Positions 34,464 to 44,832 of a stretch of DNA of 64,000 nucleotides are shown here, piece after piece. The position numbers were made by a program, and so were the translations under genes. The number at the start of each line of letters is the position of its first letter. The stretch's first letter is position 1. This stretch comes from Larsenimonas rhizosphaerae (GTDB taxonomy: Bacteria > Pseudomonadota > Gammaproteobacteria > Pseudomonadales > Halomonadaceae). The stretch lies in contig NZ_JAMLJK010000006.1 of NCBI RefSeq assembly GCF_023700005.1, positions 51,120-115,119 on the forward strand. The letters are read 5' to 3'. The notes beneath the pieces are model-generated. The model was not told the origin of the DNA. It did no database searches and worked only from the letters and a program-made list of their open reading frames with translations.

Positions 34464-37283
34464 ATGACCGATTATAAAGATACTCTCAATCTGCCCCATA
34501 CCGACTTCCCGATGCGCGGGAACCTGCCGGCGCAGGAGCCCCAGCGCATTGCGGGCTGGCAGGAGATGGGGCTGTACCAGCAGCTGCGTGAGCGTGGCCA
34601 GAACCGGCCCCGGTTCGTCCTGCATGATGGCCCTCCCTATGCCAACGGCAGCATTCACATTGGTCATGCGGTCAACAAGATCCTCAAGGATGTGATCGTC
34701 AAGTCGAAGACCATCGATGGCTATGATGCGCCCTATGTGCCGGGCTGGGATTGCCATGGTCTGCCGATCGAGCACAAGGTGGAAACCGATATCGGTCGGG
34801 CCGGAGTCAAGGTCGGCTATCGTGAGTTTCGTCAGGCCTGCCGTGACTACGCCGCGCGTCAGGTGGAAGGGCAGAAGGAAGACTTTATTCGGCTGGGCGT
34901 GGTGGGTGACTGGGATAATCCCTACCTCACCATGAACAAGCAGACCGAGGCAAACATCGTGCGTGCGCTGGGCCGCATTTCCGACAACGGTCACCTGATC
35001 AAGGGCTATAAGCCGGTGTACTGGAGCGTAGTCGGTCAGAGCGCGCTGGCAGAAGCTGAAATCGAGTATCAGGACAAGACCTCCACGGCGCTGGATGTTC
35101 GTTTCCGCCTCGTGGATCAGGCCGCTGCGCTGGCAGCCTTTGGCGATGTCGAGGGTGAAGGCCAGGTGTCGATCGTCATCTGGACCACCACCCCCTGGAC
35201 GCTGCCGTCCAACCAGGCTGTCGCTCTGGCAGCTGCTCTTGAATATGCACTGGTCAGTCTTGATCTCGGCAAGGGCATTGAGCGTGTAGTGGTTGCCGCC
35301 GATATGGTCGAGAGTGTCATGCAGCGCTGGGGTATCGAGGATTATCAGGTGCTGGGCCACGCCAATGGGCGAGCCCTGGAAAACATGATGCTTGATCACC
35401 CGCTTTACGACCGGCAGGTGCCGGTCATCATGGGCGATCATGTCACTACGGATGCAGGTACCGGGGCGGTACATACTGCGCCCGATCACGGTATGGAAGA
35501 TTTCGTGGCCGGCCGTGATTACGGTATCGGTACCCTGAATCTGGTACAGGCCGATGGTACGTATGCACAGGCCGCCGGCGAGTTCGCCGGCGTTCATGTC
35601 TACAAGGCCGATGAACCGGTCTGTGAGGCATTGACCCGTAAAGGGACACTGGTCAAGCGTGAATCGTTTGAACACAGTTATCCGCATTGCTGGCGCACCA
35701 AGACGCCGCTGATTTTCCGGGCCACGCCGCAGTGGTTCATCTCGATGGAAAAGGAAGGACTGCTCGACAAGGCCTTTGCTGCGGTCAAGGGCGTGGACTG
35801 GACGCCGTCCTGGGGGCAGAGCCGTATGGAAGGCATGCTGTCTTCCAGCCCGGACTGGTGCGTATCACGTCAACGGACCTGGGGCGTGCCAATCACCCTG
35901 TTCATTCACAAGGATACTGGTGAACTTCATCCGAACATGTCCGCGCTGATCGAAACGGTAGCCCAGCGTATCGAGCAGGATGGCATGGATATCTGGTTTG
36001 AACTGGATGCGGCCGAACTGATCGGTGCTGACGCAGCTCATTACGACAAGGTGACCGACACCCTGGATGTGTGGTTCGATTCCGGTGTGACGCATTACAG
36101 CGTACTGGCTCAGCGTGATGATCTGGCCTTCCCGGCCGACCTTTACCTCGAGGGGTCGGATCAGCATCGTGGCTGGTTCCAGTCTTCACTCAAGACCTCG
36201 ATCGCCATCAATGACTGCGCACCTTACAAGGCTGTTCTGACACACGGATTTACCGTCGATGCTGCCGGTCGCAAGATGTCGAAATCACTGGGTAACGTCG
36301 TGGCACCGCAACAGGTCATGAACCGTCTGGGTGCCGATATCCTGCGGTTGTGGGTCGCTTCTACCGATTACTCCGGTGAAATGACGGTGTCCGATGAAAT
36401 CCTGAAGCGGACAGCCGATACCTATCGTCGTATCCGGAATACATCACGGTTCCTGCTGGCCAACCTTACGGGCTTTGATCCATCAGTGCATCAGGTTGCC
36501 TTCGAGGACATGATTGCACTGGATCGCTGGGTAGTTGATCGTGCGGCTCAGCTTCAGGAGCGCATTCAGACGGCTTATACCGAGTACCGCTTCCTGGATG
36601 TCTGCCAGCAGGTGCATACGTTCTGCTCTCGCGAGCTGGGCGGCTTTTATCTGGATGTGATCAAGGATCGTCAGTACACCAGTCAGGCAGATTCCCTCGC
36701 GCGACGTAGCTGCCAGACAGCGCTTTATCACGTGATCGAGGCCATGGTGCGCTGGGTGGCACCCATCCTGTCGTTCACGGCCGAAGAGATCAATGAGCAT
36801 ATTCCGGGCGACCGGGAGACCAGTGTCTTCTTCACCACCTGGTATGACGGTCTGAGCACACTGCCGGCCGACGATGCCATGGGACGTGAGTTCTGGCAGC
36901 AGGTACTGGAGGTGAAGCATGCCGTCAATCGCCAGCTGGAAGGTGCGCGCAAGGAGGGGGTCATCAAGGGCTCTCTGGACGCGCAGCTGACGCTGTATGT
37001 CGATGATCATCTTCAGGCGACGCTGAGTCGGCTGGGTGAGGAACTTCGGTTTGTCCTGATTACCTCCGAGGTCACACTTCATCCCCTGAGTGAAGGCGGT
37101 GAGGCGCAGGCATCCGAACTGGAAGGCCTTCGTGTCGTGGTGGAAGCCAGCCCATACGAGAAGTGTGCCCGCAGCTGGGAGCGTCGCCCGGACGTCGGTA
37201 CTCACCCCGAGCATCCGACACTGAGCGAGCGCTCGATCCTCAATCTGCCTGATGGCCCGGGTGAGGTGCGTTACTATGCCTGA
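34464..37283 (+). CDS. ileS: Isoleucyl-tRNA synthetase with Cys-poor C-terminal zinc site
   Basis: 939-residue class I synthetase (E. coli IleS 938), charging tRNA-Ile. HIGH motif GSIHIGH, signature [13 protein letters not shown], the CP1 editing domain ([15 protein letters not shown] and [15 protein letters not shown]) and KMSKS in [10 protein letters not shown] are intact. The C-terminal zinc-binding peptide is altered. Where E. coli has Cys at 902, 905, 922 and 925, this protein has C901, S904, S921 and S924 (segments KCARSWERR and LSERSIL). Only one zinc ligand therefore remains, although the rest of the motif ([11 protein letters not shown]) is conserved. It sits between ribF and lspA, overlapping lspA by 8 bp. 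Confidence 0.96.
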   Translation: MTDYKDTLNLPHTDFPMRGNLPAQEPQRIAGWQEMGLYQQLRERGQNRPRFVLHDGPPYANGSIHIGHAVNKILKDVIVKSKTIDGYDAPYVPGWDCHGLPIEHKVETDIGRAGVKVGYREFRQACRDYAARQVEGQKEDFIRLGVVGDWDNPYLTMNKQTEANIVRALGRISDNGHLIKGYKPVYWSVVGQSALAEAEIEYQDKTSTALDVRFRLVDQAAALAAFGDVEGEGQVSIVIWTTTPWTLPSNQAVALAAALEYALVSLDLGKGIERVVVAADMVESVMQRWGIEDYQVLGHANGRALENMMLDHPLYDRQVPVIMGDHVTTDAGTGAVHTAPDHGMEDFVAGRDYGIGTLNLVQADGTYAQAAGEFAGVHVYKADEPVCEALTRKGTLVKRESFEHSYPHCWRTKTPLIFRATPQWFISMEKEGLLDKAFAAVKGVDWTPSWGQSRMEGMLSSSPDWCVSRQRTWGVPITLFIHKDTGELHPNMSALIETVAQRIEQDGMDIWFELDAAELIGADAAHYDKVTDTLDVWFDSGVTHYSVLAQRDDLAFPADLYLEGSDQHRGWFQSSLKTSIAINDCAPYKAVLTHGFTVDAAGRKMSKSLGNVVAPQQVMNRLGADILRLWVASTDYSGEMTVSDEILKRTADTYRRIRNTSRFLLANLTGFDPSVHQVAFEDMIALDRWVVDRAAQLQERIQTAYTEYRFLDVCQQVHTFCSRELGGFYLDVIKDRQYTSQADSLARRSCQTALYHVIEAMVRWVAPILSFTAEEINEHIPGDRETSVFFTTWYDGLSTLPADDAMGREFWQQVLEVKHAVNRQLEGARKEGVIKGSLDAQLTLYVDDHLQATLSRLGEELRFVLITSEVTLHPLSEGGEAQASELEGLRVVVEASPYEKCARSWERRPDVGTHPEHPTLSERSILNLPDGPGEVRYYA

Positions 37284-37818
37284 TTCGACCCCGGCCGCCG
37301 ACAGGGCACCGGCCATGCATCGTCCGCTGCGCTGGCTACTGCTGGCGCTGGTGGTTGTGGTGCTGGACCTGGGAACCAAGCTGCTGGTCACCCAGACCCT
37401 TGCCTATGGGCGTCCCGTTGAAGTACTGCCGGTCTTCAACCTGATGCTGCTGCATAATACCGGCGCCGCCTTCAGCTTTCTGGCTGACCATGATGGCTGG
37501 CAACGCTGGCTGTTTGCAGCCATCGCGACCGGTGCCGTAACCGGGCTTGTCATCTGGCTGAAGCGGCTGCGGCGAGGGGAGGTCATGATGGCGGCGTCCC
37601 TGGCACTGATCATGGGCGGAGCGGTAGGCAATCTCTACGACCGTGTCGTGCTGGGCTATGTGGTGGATTTCCTGTCCTTTCACTGGGACAACTGGTATTT
37701 CCCCGCCTTCAATCTGGCCGACATGGCCATTTGCCTGGGCGCTGCAGGCATGATTATTGATGCCTTGTTCGGCGCGAAGAACACACCGAAGGTATCCAGT
37801 GAGGCTCCTCATGAGTAA
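37276..37818 (+). CDS. lspA: Lipoprotein signal peptidase II
   Basis: 180-residue inner-membrane aspartic protease that cleaves prolipoproteins after lipidation. Four hydrophobic segments are visible. The catalytic aspartates lie in [13 protein letters not shown] and [20 protein letters not shown] and [10 protein letters not shown] are also conserved. The ATG at 37276 has a GAGG box upstream and overlaps the end of ileS by 8 bp; the reading from 37252 has no support. The stop overlaps the fkpB start by 8 bp, so ileS-lspA-fkpB are translationally coupled. Confidence 0.96.
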   Translation: MPDSTPAADRAPAMHRPLRWLLLALVVVVLDLGTKLLVTQTLAYGRPVEVLPVFNLMLLHNTGAAFSFLADHDGWQRWLFAAIATGAVTGLVIWLKRLRRGEVMMAASLALIMGGAVGNLYDRVVLGYVVDFLSFHWDNWYFPAFNLADMAICLGAAGMIIDALFGAKNTPKVSSEAPHE

Positions 37819-38263
37819 TTACACGATTGGCGAAGGGATGCAGATGACACTGCACTTCTCGCTGGCGCTTGAAGATGGCACCGAAGTCGATACGACGCGT
37901 GGCAAGACACCGGCAACCTGCGTGTTTGGTGACGGTAACCTGCCGCCCGGGTTCGAGCGGCCGCTCAAGGGCATGAGTACCGGTGAATCAGGTCAGTTCA
38001 CTGTCCTGCCGGAATACGCCTTTGGTCAGTACAACCCGCAGAATGTGCAGCGTCTCAAGCGAGAGGATTTCGATAACGAAATCGAGCTGGAGGAAGGGCT
38101 GGTGGTCTCGTTTGCCGACCCGGCAGGCGGTGGCGAGCTTCCGGGCGTGATCAAGACGCTGGACGGAGACATGATCGAGGTCGATTTCAACCACCCGCTG
38201 GCCGGCCGCACCCTGACATTTGATGTCGATGTGCTGGATGTTACGCCCGCCACCACGCATTAA
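37811..38263 (+). CDS. fkpB: FKBP-type peptidyl-prolyl isomerase (SlpA/FkpB)
   Basis: 150-residue SlyD-like FKBP isomerase and chaperone. The N-terminal FKBP half has MTLHFSLALEDGTEVDTT, and the flap (IF) domain includes AFGQYNPQNVQRLKREDF. The C-terminal FNHPLAGRTLTFDVDVLDV is the family signature. It lacks the His-rich tail of SlyD. The ATG at 37811 overlaps lspA by 8 bp, and ispH starts 15 bp downstream, reproducing the common lspA-fkpB-ispH order. Confidence 0.94.
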   Translation: MSNYTIGEGMQMTLHFSLALEDGTEVDTTRGKTPATCVFGDGNLPPGFERPLKGMSTGESGQFTVLPEYAFGQYNPQNVQRLKREDFDNEIELEEGLVVSFADPAGGGELPGVIKTLDGDMIEVDFNHPLAGRTLTFDVDVLDVTPATTH

Positions 38264-38278
38264 CGAGGACGATAAATC

Positions 38279-39244
38279 ATGCCTCAGCCGATGAAAATCA
38301 ATCTGGCCAATCCACGTGGCTTCTGTGCCGGCGTGGATCGTGCCATCGATATCGTCAACAAGGCGCTCGATGTCTTCGGGGCCCCCATCTATGTGCGTCA
38401 CGAGGTGGTGCATAACCGCTTTGTGGTGGATTCACTGCGTGACCGGGGCGCTGTATTTGTCGAAGAACTCGACGAAGTTCCTGATGATGTCATCGTGATC
38501 TTCTCGGCGCACGGTGTATCCCAGGCAGTACAGGATGAAGCCGATCGGCGCGGCCTGAAGATCTTTGATGCCACCTGCCCACTGGTGACCAAGGTGCATA
38601 TGGAAGTGTTGCGCTATGCGCGTCGAGGCCGTGAATGCATCCTGATCGGCCATGCCGGCCACCCTGAAGTCGTGGGCACCATGGGACGCTACGATACGAA
38701 GCATGGTGGCCGGATCTATCTGGTCGAAGATGAAGAGGATGCGCGCCAGCTCAAGGTCAACGATCCCGAGCAGCTGTCGTTTGTGACCCAGACGACCCTG
38801 TCGATGGATGATACATCGAAGGTCATCGATGCGCTTCGCGAGACCTTTCCGGCGATTCAGGGACCGCGGAAGGATGATATCTGCTACGCCACCCAGAATC
38901 GTCAGGATGCGGTACGCATCCTGGCCGAGCAAAGCGATGTGGTACTGGTGGTGGGCAGCCCGAACAGCTCCAACTCCAATCGTCTTCGCGAGCTGGCAGA
39001 GCGGATGAATACCCCGGCGTACCTGATCGACAATGCCGAACAGATCCAGCCCGAGTGGTTTGCATCGGTTGAAAGCGTGGGTGTGACTGCTGGTGCCAGT
39101 GCGCCCGAGGTACTGGTCAATGGCGTCATTGCGCGTCTGCAGGAGCTCGGGGGGGCTGCCCCGGACGAAATAGTTGGTCAGGAAGAAACCATTACGTTCT
39201 CGATGCCCCGGGAACTGCGCGAGCGGGTTATCGTCAGCGGGTGA
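38279..39244 (+). CDS. ispH: 4-hydroxy-3-methylbut-2-enyl diphosphate reductase
   Basis: 321-residue [4Fe-4S] enzyme of the last MEP-pathway step, giving IPP and DMAPP. Cluster ligands are in [10 protein letters not shown] (C16), [12 protein letters not shown] and [11 protein letters not shown]. The substrate-binding [11 protein letters not shown] and HGVSQAV/HAGHPEV histidines are present. A GAGGA box precedes the ATG at 38279. It is followed 17 bp later by crtZ, which uses isoprenoids downstream of its product. Confidence 0.97.
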   Translation: MPQPMKINLANPRGFCAGVDRAIDIVNKALDVFGAPIYVRHEVVHNRFVVDSLRDRGAVFVEELDEVPDDVIVIFSAHGVSQAVQDEADRRGLKIFDATCPLVTKVHMEVLRYARRGRECILIGHAGHPEVVGTMGRYDTKHGGRIYLVEDEEDARQLKVNDPEQLSFVTQTTLSMDDTSKVIDALRETFPAIQGPRKDDICYATQNRQDAVRILAEQSDVVLVVGSPNSSNSNRLRELAERMNTPAYLIDNAEQIQPEWFASVESVGVTAGASAPEVLVNGVIARLQELGGAAPDEIVGQEETITFSMPRELRERVIVSG

Positions 39245-39261
39245 TCTGATCAGGAGGTCTC

Positions 39262-39735
39262 ATGGCCGCCATCGGTACATTTATTCTGTTTTTTGCAGTA
39301 GGTCTGGTGGGCATGGAGGGGGTGGCCTGGTTTACCCATCGCTTCATCATGCATGGGCCGCTCTGGTGCTGGCACCGCTCCCATCATCGGGAGCGGCAGG
39401 GCATTTTTGAGCTCAATGACCTGTTTGCCGTCTGTTTTGCCGTACCTTCCATTGCCCTGATTTATCTTGGGACCACCGGACCGCTCTGGATGCTGGCGCT
39501 GGGGCTTGGCATTGCCGGTTATGGCGCGGTATATGCCATCTTTCATGATGGGCTGGTGCATCGGCGATTCAGGGTGCCCCTGAACCGGCGTGCTCCCTTC
39601 TGGCGCCACCGCATTGATGCCCATCGGTTGCATCATGCTACCAGTACACGAGATGGCGCTGTTTCCTTCGGTTTCATGGTGGTGCCCTCAGCGCAGCGCC
39701 TCAAGGCTGCCCTCAAGCGCAAGCGCGCTCGCTGA
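39262..39735 (+). CDS. crtZ: Beta-carotene 3-hydroxylase (CrtZ type)
   Basis: 157-residue membrane di-iron hydroxylase that adds 3-OH groups to the beta rings of carotenes (beta-carotene to zeaxanthin). All four His boxes are visible: THRFIMHG, HRSHH, HDGLVHRR and AHRLHH. Three or four hydrophobic segments anchor it in the membrane. An AGGAGG box precedes the ATG. It is linked to ispH (17-bp gap) but no crtE, B, I or Y is in the window, so those genes should be elsewhere. The presence of crtZ fits a pigmented halomonad such as Kushneria, which is only an inference. Confidence 0.9.
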   Translation: MAAIGTFILFFAVGLVGMEGVAWFTHRFIMHGPLWCWHRSHHRERQGIFELNDLFAVCFAVPSIALIYLGTTGPLWMLALGLGIAGYGAVYAIFHDGLVHRRFRVPLNRRAPFWRHRIDAHRLHHATSTRDGAVSFGFMVVPSAQRLKAALKRKRAR

Positions 39736-39827
39736 CCTTTCTTTTTTCAAGGCTTCAGGCGCTTCGCCGTTAACCACGGATAGCACACACCTTCCGGGTG
39801 TATCTGATGGTTGGATGCGGAGCCGCC

Positions 39828-40370
39828 ATGTCGCTGTTTCCCGCCGCTCAGCGCGGCTTTTCCCTGCTCGAAGTACTGGTTACCCTGGTCGTTGTCAGCA
39901 TCGGCCTGATGGGTGCCGTTGCCTTGCAGGTGTCCTCATTGCGTGCCAGTGATGCAGCACTGCAGCGAACGCGGGCCACGTTGCTGGCCGAGGGCATGAT
40001 CGAGCGTATTCAGGCCAATGCCACCTCGCAGGCGCTGGCGCTATATAACGTGGGAGAAAACGAGACGCCGCCGCTGGGCACTGGCCGCTGGCCGCATATT
40101 GCCTGCTCTGCTGCATGTGACAGTTCCGCCTGGGCCGGTCGTGACCTGTGGGATCTTGATCAGCAGCTACAACGTCGTATTGACGGGAGCGTCGCCGATG
40201 CCCTGCCGTTGGCCGGCAGCTGCATTGCCATTGACGGTTCTCAGGTGTCGGTCAGTGTGGTCTGGCAGGGAAGTGGCGGAGGAGATCTGGCTGTGACCTC
40301 CTGCGGCAGTGCAACGATTCCTTCCGGGCGGCGCGAAGTGCGACTGATGTCATCGGTACTGCCACAGTGA
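39828..40370 (+). CDS. pilV: Type IV pilus minor pilin PilV
   Basis: 180-residue prepilin. The type III signal is seen as QRG/FSLLEVLVTLVVVS: cleavage after Gly, then Phe1 and the essential Glu5. The hydrophobic N-terminal helix follows, and two cysteine-containing segments lie in the globular part. The ATG at 39828 has a GGAG box 6 nt upstream; the reading from 39798 lacks one. Its stop overlaps the GTG start of pilW. The block pilV-pilW-pilX-pilY1 primes type IV pilus assembly. Confidence 0.85.
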   Translation: MSLFPAAQRGFSLLEVLVTLVVVSIGLMGAVALQVSSLRASDAALQRTRATLLAEGMIERIQANATSQALALYNVGENETPPLGTGRWPHIACSAACDSSAWAGRDLWDLDQQLQRRIDGSVADALPLAGSCIAIDGSQVSVSVVWQGSGGGDLAVTSCGSATIPSGRREVRLMSSVLPQ

Positions 40371-41380
40371 ACGCTCGCAGTCAGCAGGGGGCCACCCTGA
40401 TTGAGCTGATGATTACCCTGCTGGTCGGCAGCCTTCTGATGACGGGTCTGGTGACCTTCTATCTTCAATCGGCTCGGGATTTTCACTATCAGCAGGCGTT
40501 GTCTCAGGTCCAGGAAACCGGCCGGTTCACCACACATTTTCTGGCGGATCATTTAAAGCGGGCAGGCTTCTGGGGACATGCCTGGCAGGCCGAATTTGCA
40601 GGCAGCTTTACGGCCTCCGATGGGCTGCTGTCAGCCCCCGCCCGGGCTGGCTACACCTCTGGGGCCGGGCCACTGCCGGTGTGGAGTGGCGAATCCCCCT
40701 GCCTTGAGCCTGGGTGCTCGCTCCTGCCAGCAGCCTACCAGGCGACGGCCGCCTCACCCATGTCACAGGCGTTGGCGCTGCGTTACGCCGATGCCTCCAG
40801 TAGCGGTGGTGCAGACATTACCCTGGCCAGTACGGGTAATTGCCTGCAGCTCGACTTGCCGGATGAGACGCCCGGCTGTGGTGCCCTTGCCAACCAGGTG
40901 CCACGCACGCTATGGGCATACCGGGCACTTTTCTTTGCTGTTCGACAGCTCTGCGTCAATGTGGCTGGCCAACGCGTCGGATGCGGCAGTACCGGGGCAC
41001 AGGCAGTGCCTGCCCTTTATATGGGGGTGCTGGGCAGTGGGGGATACCGGATGAACGAAATTGCGCCAGGTGTCGAGTTATTGCATCTGGAGTGGGGGCT
41101 GGATGATACCGGCGATGGGCTGCCCAATCGGCTGGTATCCGGCAGCAATACGGTAGCGTTGAGCCTTGATGAGTGGCGTCGAGCTGTCAGCGTACAGCTT
41201 TACGTCGTAGTGCAAAGCGAGCCCTTGAATATTCCCGACAATCACGCTTCACCGGTGCTGAGGCTCGGGCAGGTCAGCTATACCCCGCCCCGTGACAATC
41301 GAGTGCGTCGCGTATTTTCGACCTCGGTAAGCCTTGGCAATCTGCGTTATCGCCGGGGTTTCATTGAGGGGGCGCCATGA
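40367..41380 (+). CDS. pilW: Type IV pilus assembly protein PilW
   Basis: 337-residue minor pilin. The prepilin cleavage site is QQG/ATLIELMITLLVGS, with Glu5 present, followed by a long transmembrane helix. The C-terminal region has the PilW-type RRVFSTSVSLGNLRYRRG end. The start is GTG at 40367 inside the pilV stop (GTGA overlap). The stop overlaps the pilX start by 4 bp. The length is normal for PilW. Confidence 0.87.
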   Translation: MNARSQQGATLIELMITLLVGSLLMTGLVTFYLQSARDFHYQQALSQVQETGRFTTHFLADHLKRAGFWGHAWQAEFAGSFTASDGLLSAPARAGYTSGAGPLPVWSGESPCLEPGCSLLPAAYQATAASPMSQALALRYADASSSGGADITLASTGNCLQLDLPDETPGCGALANQVPRTLWAYRALFFAVRQLCVNVAGQRVGCGSTGAQAVPALYMGVLGSGGYRMNEIAPGVELLHLEWGLDDTGDGLPNRLVSGSNTVALSLDEWRRAVSVQLYVVVQSEPLNIPDNHASPVLRLGQVSYTPPRDNRVRRVFSTSVSLGNLRYRRGFIEGAP

Positions 41381-41901
41381 CTTCAAGGCGCCAGAATACT
41401 GACCCGGTCATGAGGCAGCAGGGATTTACATTGCTGATGGCCATGGTGCTGTTGCTGGGGCTTGCGCTGCTGGGGGCGACGCTGAGTCGAGGCAGCCTGC
41501 TGTCGCTGTCATTATCACACCGGACCGAGACAGCCACGCGCGCTTTTGAAGTCGCCAGCGGTAATGCCGAGCGACTGGCTGACCTGTCGCCTGAGAGGAC
41601 GGTAAATGCCCTTGATGTCCTCAACGCGCTGGAGGCGGGCGATACCACCACGCTCAATGGTTATCGGATCATGCTGGTTCGCCAGATGGTGACCTGTGCC
41701 TCGCTCAGGGAGAGCCGTCTTTTGAGTGGCCGTGACGCCGTACATCGTCGCTTGGTGGATATCACGATAACGGGGCAGGAGGACGGCCAGATGATGACCC
41801 TGCATCAGGGTGTCGTATTTTCCGGCCGTGCGGCCGAGAACACCAATTCGCTGGATTTATCCGTACAGGTCGCTGAAGGAAATGTCCGATGTGGAGACTG
41901 A
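41377..41901 (+). CDS. pilX: Type IV pilus minor pilin PilX-like
   Basis: 174-residue prepilin-like protein. The N-terminus RQQG/FTLLMAMVLLLGLALLG has a type III cleavage site, but position 5 is Met rather than Glu, as also happens in PilX/GspK-like tip subunits. The position between pilW and pilY1 and the overlapping starts support the assignment more than the sequence of the globular part, which I could not match residue by residue. Overlaps pilY1 by 13 bp. Confidence 0.75.
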   Translation: MTSRRQNTDPVMRQQGFTLLMAMVLLLGLALLGATLSRGSLLSLSLSHRTETATRAFEVASGNAERLADLSPERTVNALDVLNALEAGDTTTLNGYRIMLVRQMVTCASLRESRLLSGRDAVHRRLVDITITGQEDGQMMTLHQGVVFSGRAAENTNSLDLSVQVAEGNVRCGD

Positions 41902-44801
41902 TCGCTGCCGTGCTGATGTTGTGCTGTGCGCTGCTGAGGCCGGCGCTGGCGGAAGATACCAGTATTTACTTGCCTGAATATGTGTCCGGCCAGCCACAGG
42001 TCATGATCGTTTTCGATAACTCCGGCAGTATGGAAACCAGAGATCAGGCTGGCAGCAGAACGAGGTTGGGCGTTGCCAAACAGGTCATCGGTCGGCTGAT
42101 TCAGAATAACCCCAATGTCAATTTTGCACTGACGGTCTTCAATGCCAACGTGGCGAGTCTTTATTGCAGCCTGGACTGGTACGGGCGCTGCATTCCAGGG
42201 TCAACCTATGCGGTAGAGGACCGCAACAACGGTGGTCGAGTGATTCAGGCCTTTGGTAGTGGCAGCAAGCAGAGTATCGCCTCCCGGCAGCAGCTTCAGT
42301 CCACGCTGGCGGGCCTGCAGGCACAAACGTCCACGCCGTTGTGCGAAACAATGTATGAAGTGTATCGCTACCTCGCGGGTACCAGAGTACTTTATGGCAA
42401 TCAAAGGGCATCTTCCGATATACCGAATGCCGACGGCAGTGCTCGGAGCGGAGACGGCAATTACATCTCGCCATTGCGGCAGTGTGAAAACATCTACGTT
42501 GTCTACGTGACGGATGGTTTGCCGCAATGGGATACCACCGCCAATAATGCTGTTAAGTCGCTGACCGGGTCCGCCTGCGGCTTTTATGATGCCGTTGATC
42601 CGATCAATTCAGACAGGATCAGGCGGGTGGAAAACTGCCTGCCGACCCTGACAGCCTTCATGAAAGAAAGGGATCTGTCTGACCGGCTGACAGGGGAGCA
42701 GCACGCCTATACCTTTACCATCGGATTTACCACCGAGCAGCAACTGCTGGAGGATGCAGCCCAGCCGCCGGATGTCGTTGATCAGGGGTATTTCACGGCT
42801 CAGAACGAGGACGAGCTGACAGAAGCCTTTACAACGATCGTGACGTCTATTCTGGGCCTTTCGCCGGAGCAGAAAAGTGTTTCGACGACGACCACGGCCG
42901 ATGGCTTTCAGAATGGCGAATATATTTATCAGCCCTTTTTCCAGCCTCGGCCCAGTGAGCGCTGGGTGGGCAACCTCAAGAAGTACCGTTTTCAGCACAG
43001 TGCCTCCGGAGATTTCTGGGACAGGCAGAGTACTTCAAGTGCCGTGGAGTCCGGTGGGGCAGGCGGCCTGCTGCGCGCCCGATTTGCACGTGGCCAGGGG
43101 TATGTATTTGATCGCAGGCTTCGCACGGTTTATACCGACCTTTCCGGGGGCGGGAAGGGGTTGCCATTGCTGGCTGACATCAATGGCAATCGGGTGTCGC
43201 TGAGTGACGAGGCGCGCCGCGACCTGGATGGTACAACCTACGATATGGATAACGTGATCGACTGGTTGCTGGGAGCCGATATCACCGGTGAGAGGGCCAC
43301 GGTAGCCAATGATAATGTCAGGCCATGGCTGATGGGGGATATCCTTCATTCGGCACCGATGGCTATAAATTATGCCTGTGCCGGTTGCTCGAATGGAATC
43401 CGCACACTGGTGTTTGCCGCGACCAACGAAGGCATGCTGCACGCCTTTGACGGTGACAGCGGTCAAGAGCTCTGGGCATTCTGGCCGTCGGCCATGGCCG
43501 ATATTGCGGTATATCGCATGCTGAATCTGCCGCCCTTATACCATGACCCATCGGGCGTCGCCTTTTCCCAGGGGCAGCGCTACGGGCTGGATGGAAGCCT
43601 TGCACGTTATACCCTGCCGGATGGCCGTGGCGGCTTTAAAACCATTCTGGCCTTTGGCATGCGACGTGGCGGGTTTGGCTACTATGCGCTGGATATCACT
43701 GACCCGGAATCCCCGTCACTTGCCTGGCAGATTTCGCCTGATCGCAAGGCCGGCAAGGGGTTCGTACCGGGGCAGAGCTGGTCAACGCCTGCCCCGGCCC
43801 TGGTCCCGGGGGATCGCGGTTCGCGCAAGGTCTTTGTCATGGGCGCCGGTTATGACACTGGCAAGGATGGGGCGGGACTCGGCAGCAACGATACTCGCGG
43901 CAAGGGCGTTTTCATTGTGGAGGCCGACACCGGTACGCTGATTCGTGTGCTGACAGCGGGCAAGCTGCAGGACAGTGTGCCTTCCGATGTGCTCATGGTG
44001 GACAGTGATGGTGATGGTGCCAGCGACCGGCTGTTTTTTGGCGATACCGGTGGCAATGTCTGGATGGGCGTGCTGCAGGACAGCGATGTATCTCGCTGGG
44101 AACTGCAACAGGTGGCATCACTCGGGCGCCATGAGAATGGCAGCCCGGCCTCGGATCGTCGCTTTTTCAATCGCCCCTATCTGTGGCGTACCACCCTTGA
44201 TAATCAGGCCATCGACGTGCTGGTCATCGGAAGTGGCAATCGCGCCTCGCCGCAATCGGTGATCACGGATGACCGACTTTACCTGCTGAATGTTACTCGG
44301 CTGTTGTCCGGAGAACATGCCGTAAGCGATGTCATTACGCCTTCCGAGCTGGCACTTGTATCAGTCTCGGGCGCATCGACTACGCCGCGTTCCCGTAGCG
44401 ATCGGGGCTGGCAGGTCCTGTTCGAGAATCCCGGGCAAAAGATTCTTTCCCCGTCAAACGTGTTGTCTGACGTGTTGTTTTATACGAGCTATGTGCCCAG
44501 AAAAACCCTGTCCATCTGTGAACCCTCTGCAGGTGAAACCTATCTCCATGGTCTGACGCTGAGGGGGGGGAAGACCACCACGGTTGTCCGTACTTCGTCC
44601 ACGCTGCTGGGCCAGTATATTCAGGAAACGCCACGGGTTATTGTGCGCGATGAGGCAAGTTATCTTGCCGGTGTCGACGCAGATAACATGGTCTCTGTCG
44701 TCAAAGACGTAACCCCTGACGGGGAAGCGGTGCCACTTGACGAGAAGGGAGGTGTTCGTACGTCCTGGGCAGTGTTCCCCGCATACTGGTATCGGGAGTA
44801 G
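41889..44801 (+). CDS. pilY1: Type IV pilus tip adhesin/biogenesis protein PilY1
   Basis: 970-residue secreted protein. A signal peptide ends at RPALA (residue 21). The von Willebrand A-like domain shows a MIDAS motif D43-x-S45-x-S47 in VFDNSGSME. The C-terminal half forms the PilY1 beta-propeller (GMLHAFDGDSGQELWAFWP; ILAFGMRRGGFGYYALDI) with an EF-hand-like calcium loop DSDGDGASD around residue 704-712. An in-frame run of eight G residues (44563-44570, about codons 892-894) sits near the C-terminus. It is the last gene of the pilVWX-pilY1 unit. Confidence 0.93.
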   Translation: MWRLIAAVLMLCCALLRPALAEDTSIYLPEYVSGQPQVMIVFDNSGSMETRDQAGSRTRLGVAKQVIGRLIQNNPNVNFALTVFNANVASLYCSLDWYGRCIPGSTYAVEDRNNGGRVIQAFGSGSKQSIASRQQLQSTLAGLQAQTSTPLCETMYEVYRYLAGTRVLYGNQRASSDIPNADGSARSGDGNYISPLRQCENIYVVYVTDGLPQWDTTANNAVKSLTGSACGFYDAVDPINSDRIRRVENCLPTLTAFMKERDLSDRLTGEQHAYTFTIGFTTEQQLLEDAAQPPDVVDQGYFTAQNEDELTEAFTTIVTSILGLSPEQKSVSTTTTADGFQNGEYIYQPFFQPRPSERWVGNLKKYRFQHSASGDFWDRQSTSSAVESGGAGGLLRARFARGQGYVFDRRLRTVYTDLSGGGKGLPLLADINGNRVSLSDEARRDLDGTTYDMDNVIDWLLGADITGERATVANDNVRPWLMGDILHSAPMAINYACAGCSNGIRTLVFAATNEGMLHAFDGDSGQELWAFWPSAMADIAVYRMLNLPPLYHDPSGVAFSQGQRYGLDGSLARYTLPDGRGGFKTILAFGMRRGGFGYYALDITDPESPSLAWQISPDRKAGKGFVPGQSWSTPAPALVPGDRGSRKVFVMGAGYDTGKDGAGLGSNDTRGKGVFIVEADTGTLIRVLTAGKLQDSVPSDVLMVDSDGDGASDRLFFGDTGGNVWMGVLQDSDVSRWELQQVASLGRHENGSPASDRRFFNRPYLWRTTLDNQAIDVLVIGSGNRASPQSVITDDRLYLLNVTRLLSGEHAVSDVITPSELALVSVSGASTTPRSRSDRGWQVLFENPGQKILSPSNVLSDVLFYTSYVPRKTLSICEPSAGETYLHGLTLRGGKTTTVVRTSSTLLGQYIQETPRVIVRDEASYLAGVDADNMVSVVKDVTPDGEAVPLDEKGGVRTSWAVFPAYWYRE

Positions 44802-44832
44802 GGCATTGAGCCTTCTTGTGTTTCGCTGACGA

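Noticed and set aside
34365..35687. 440-codon open frame opposite ribF end and ileS
   Set aside because: Antisense shadow; covers the conserved HIGH-motif region of ileS.
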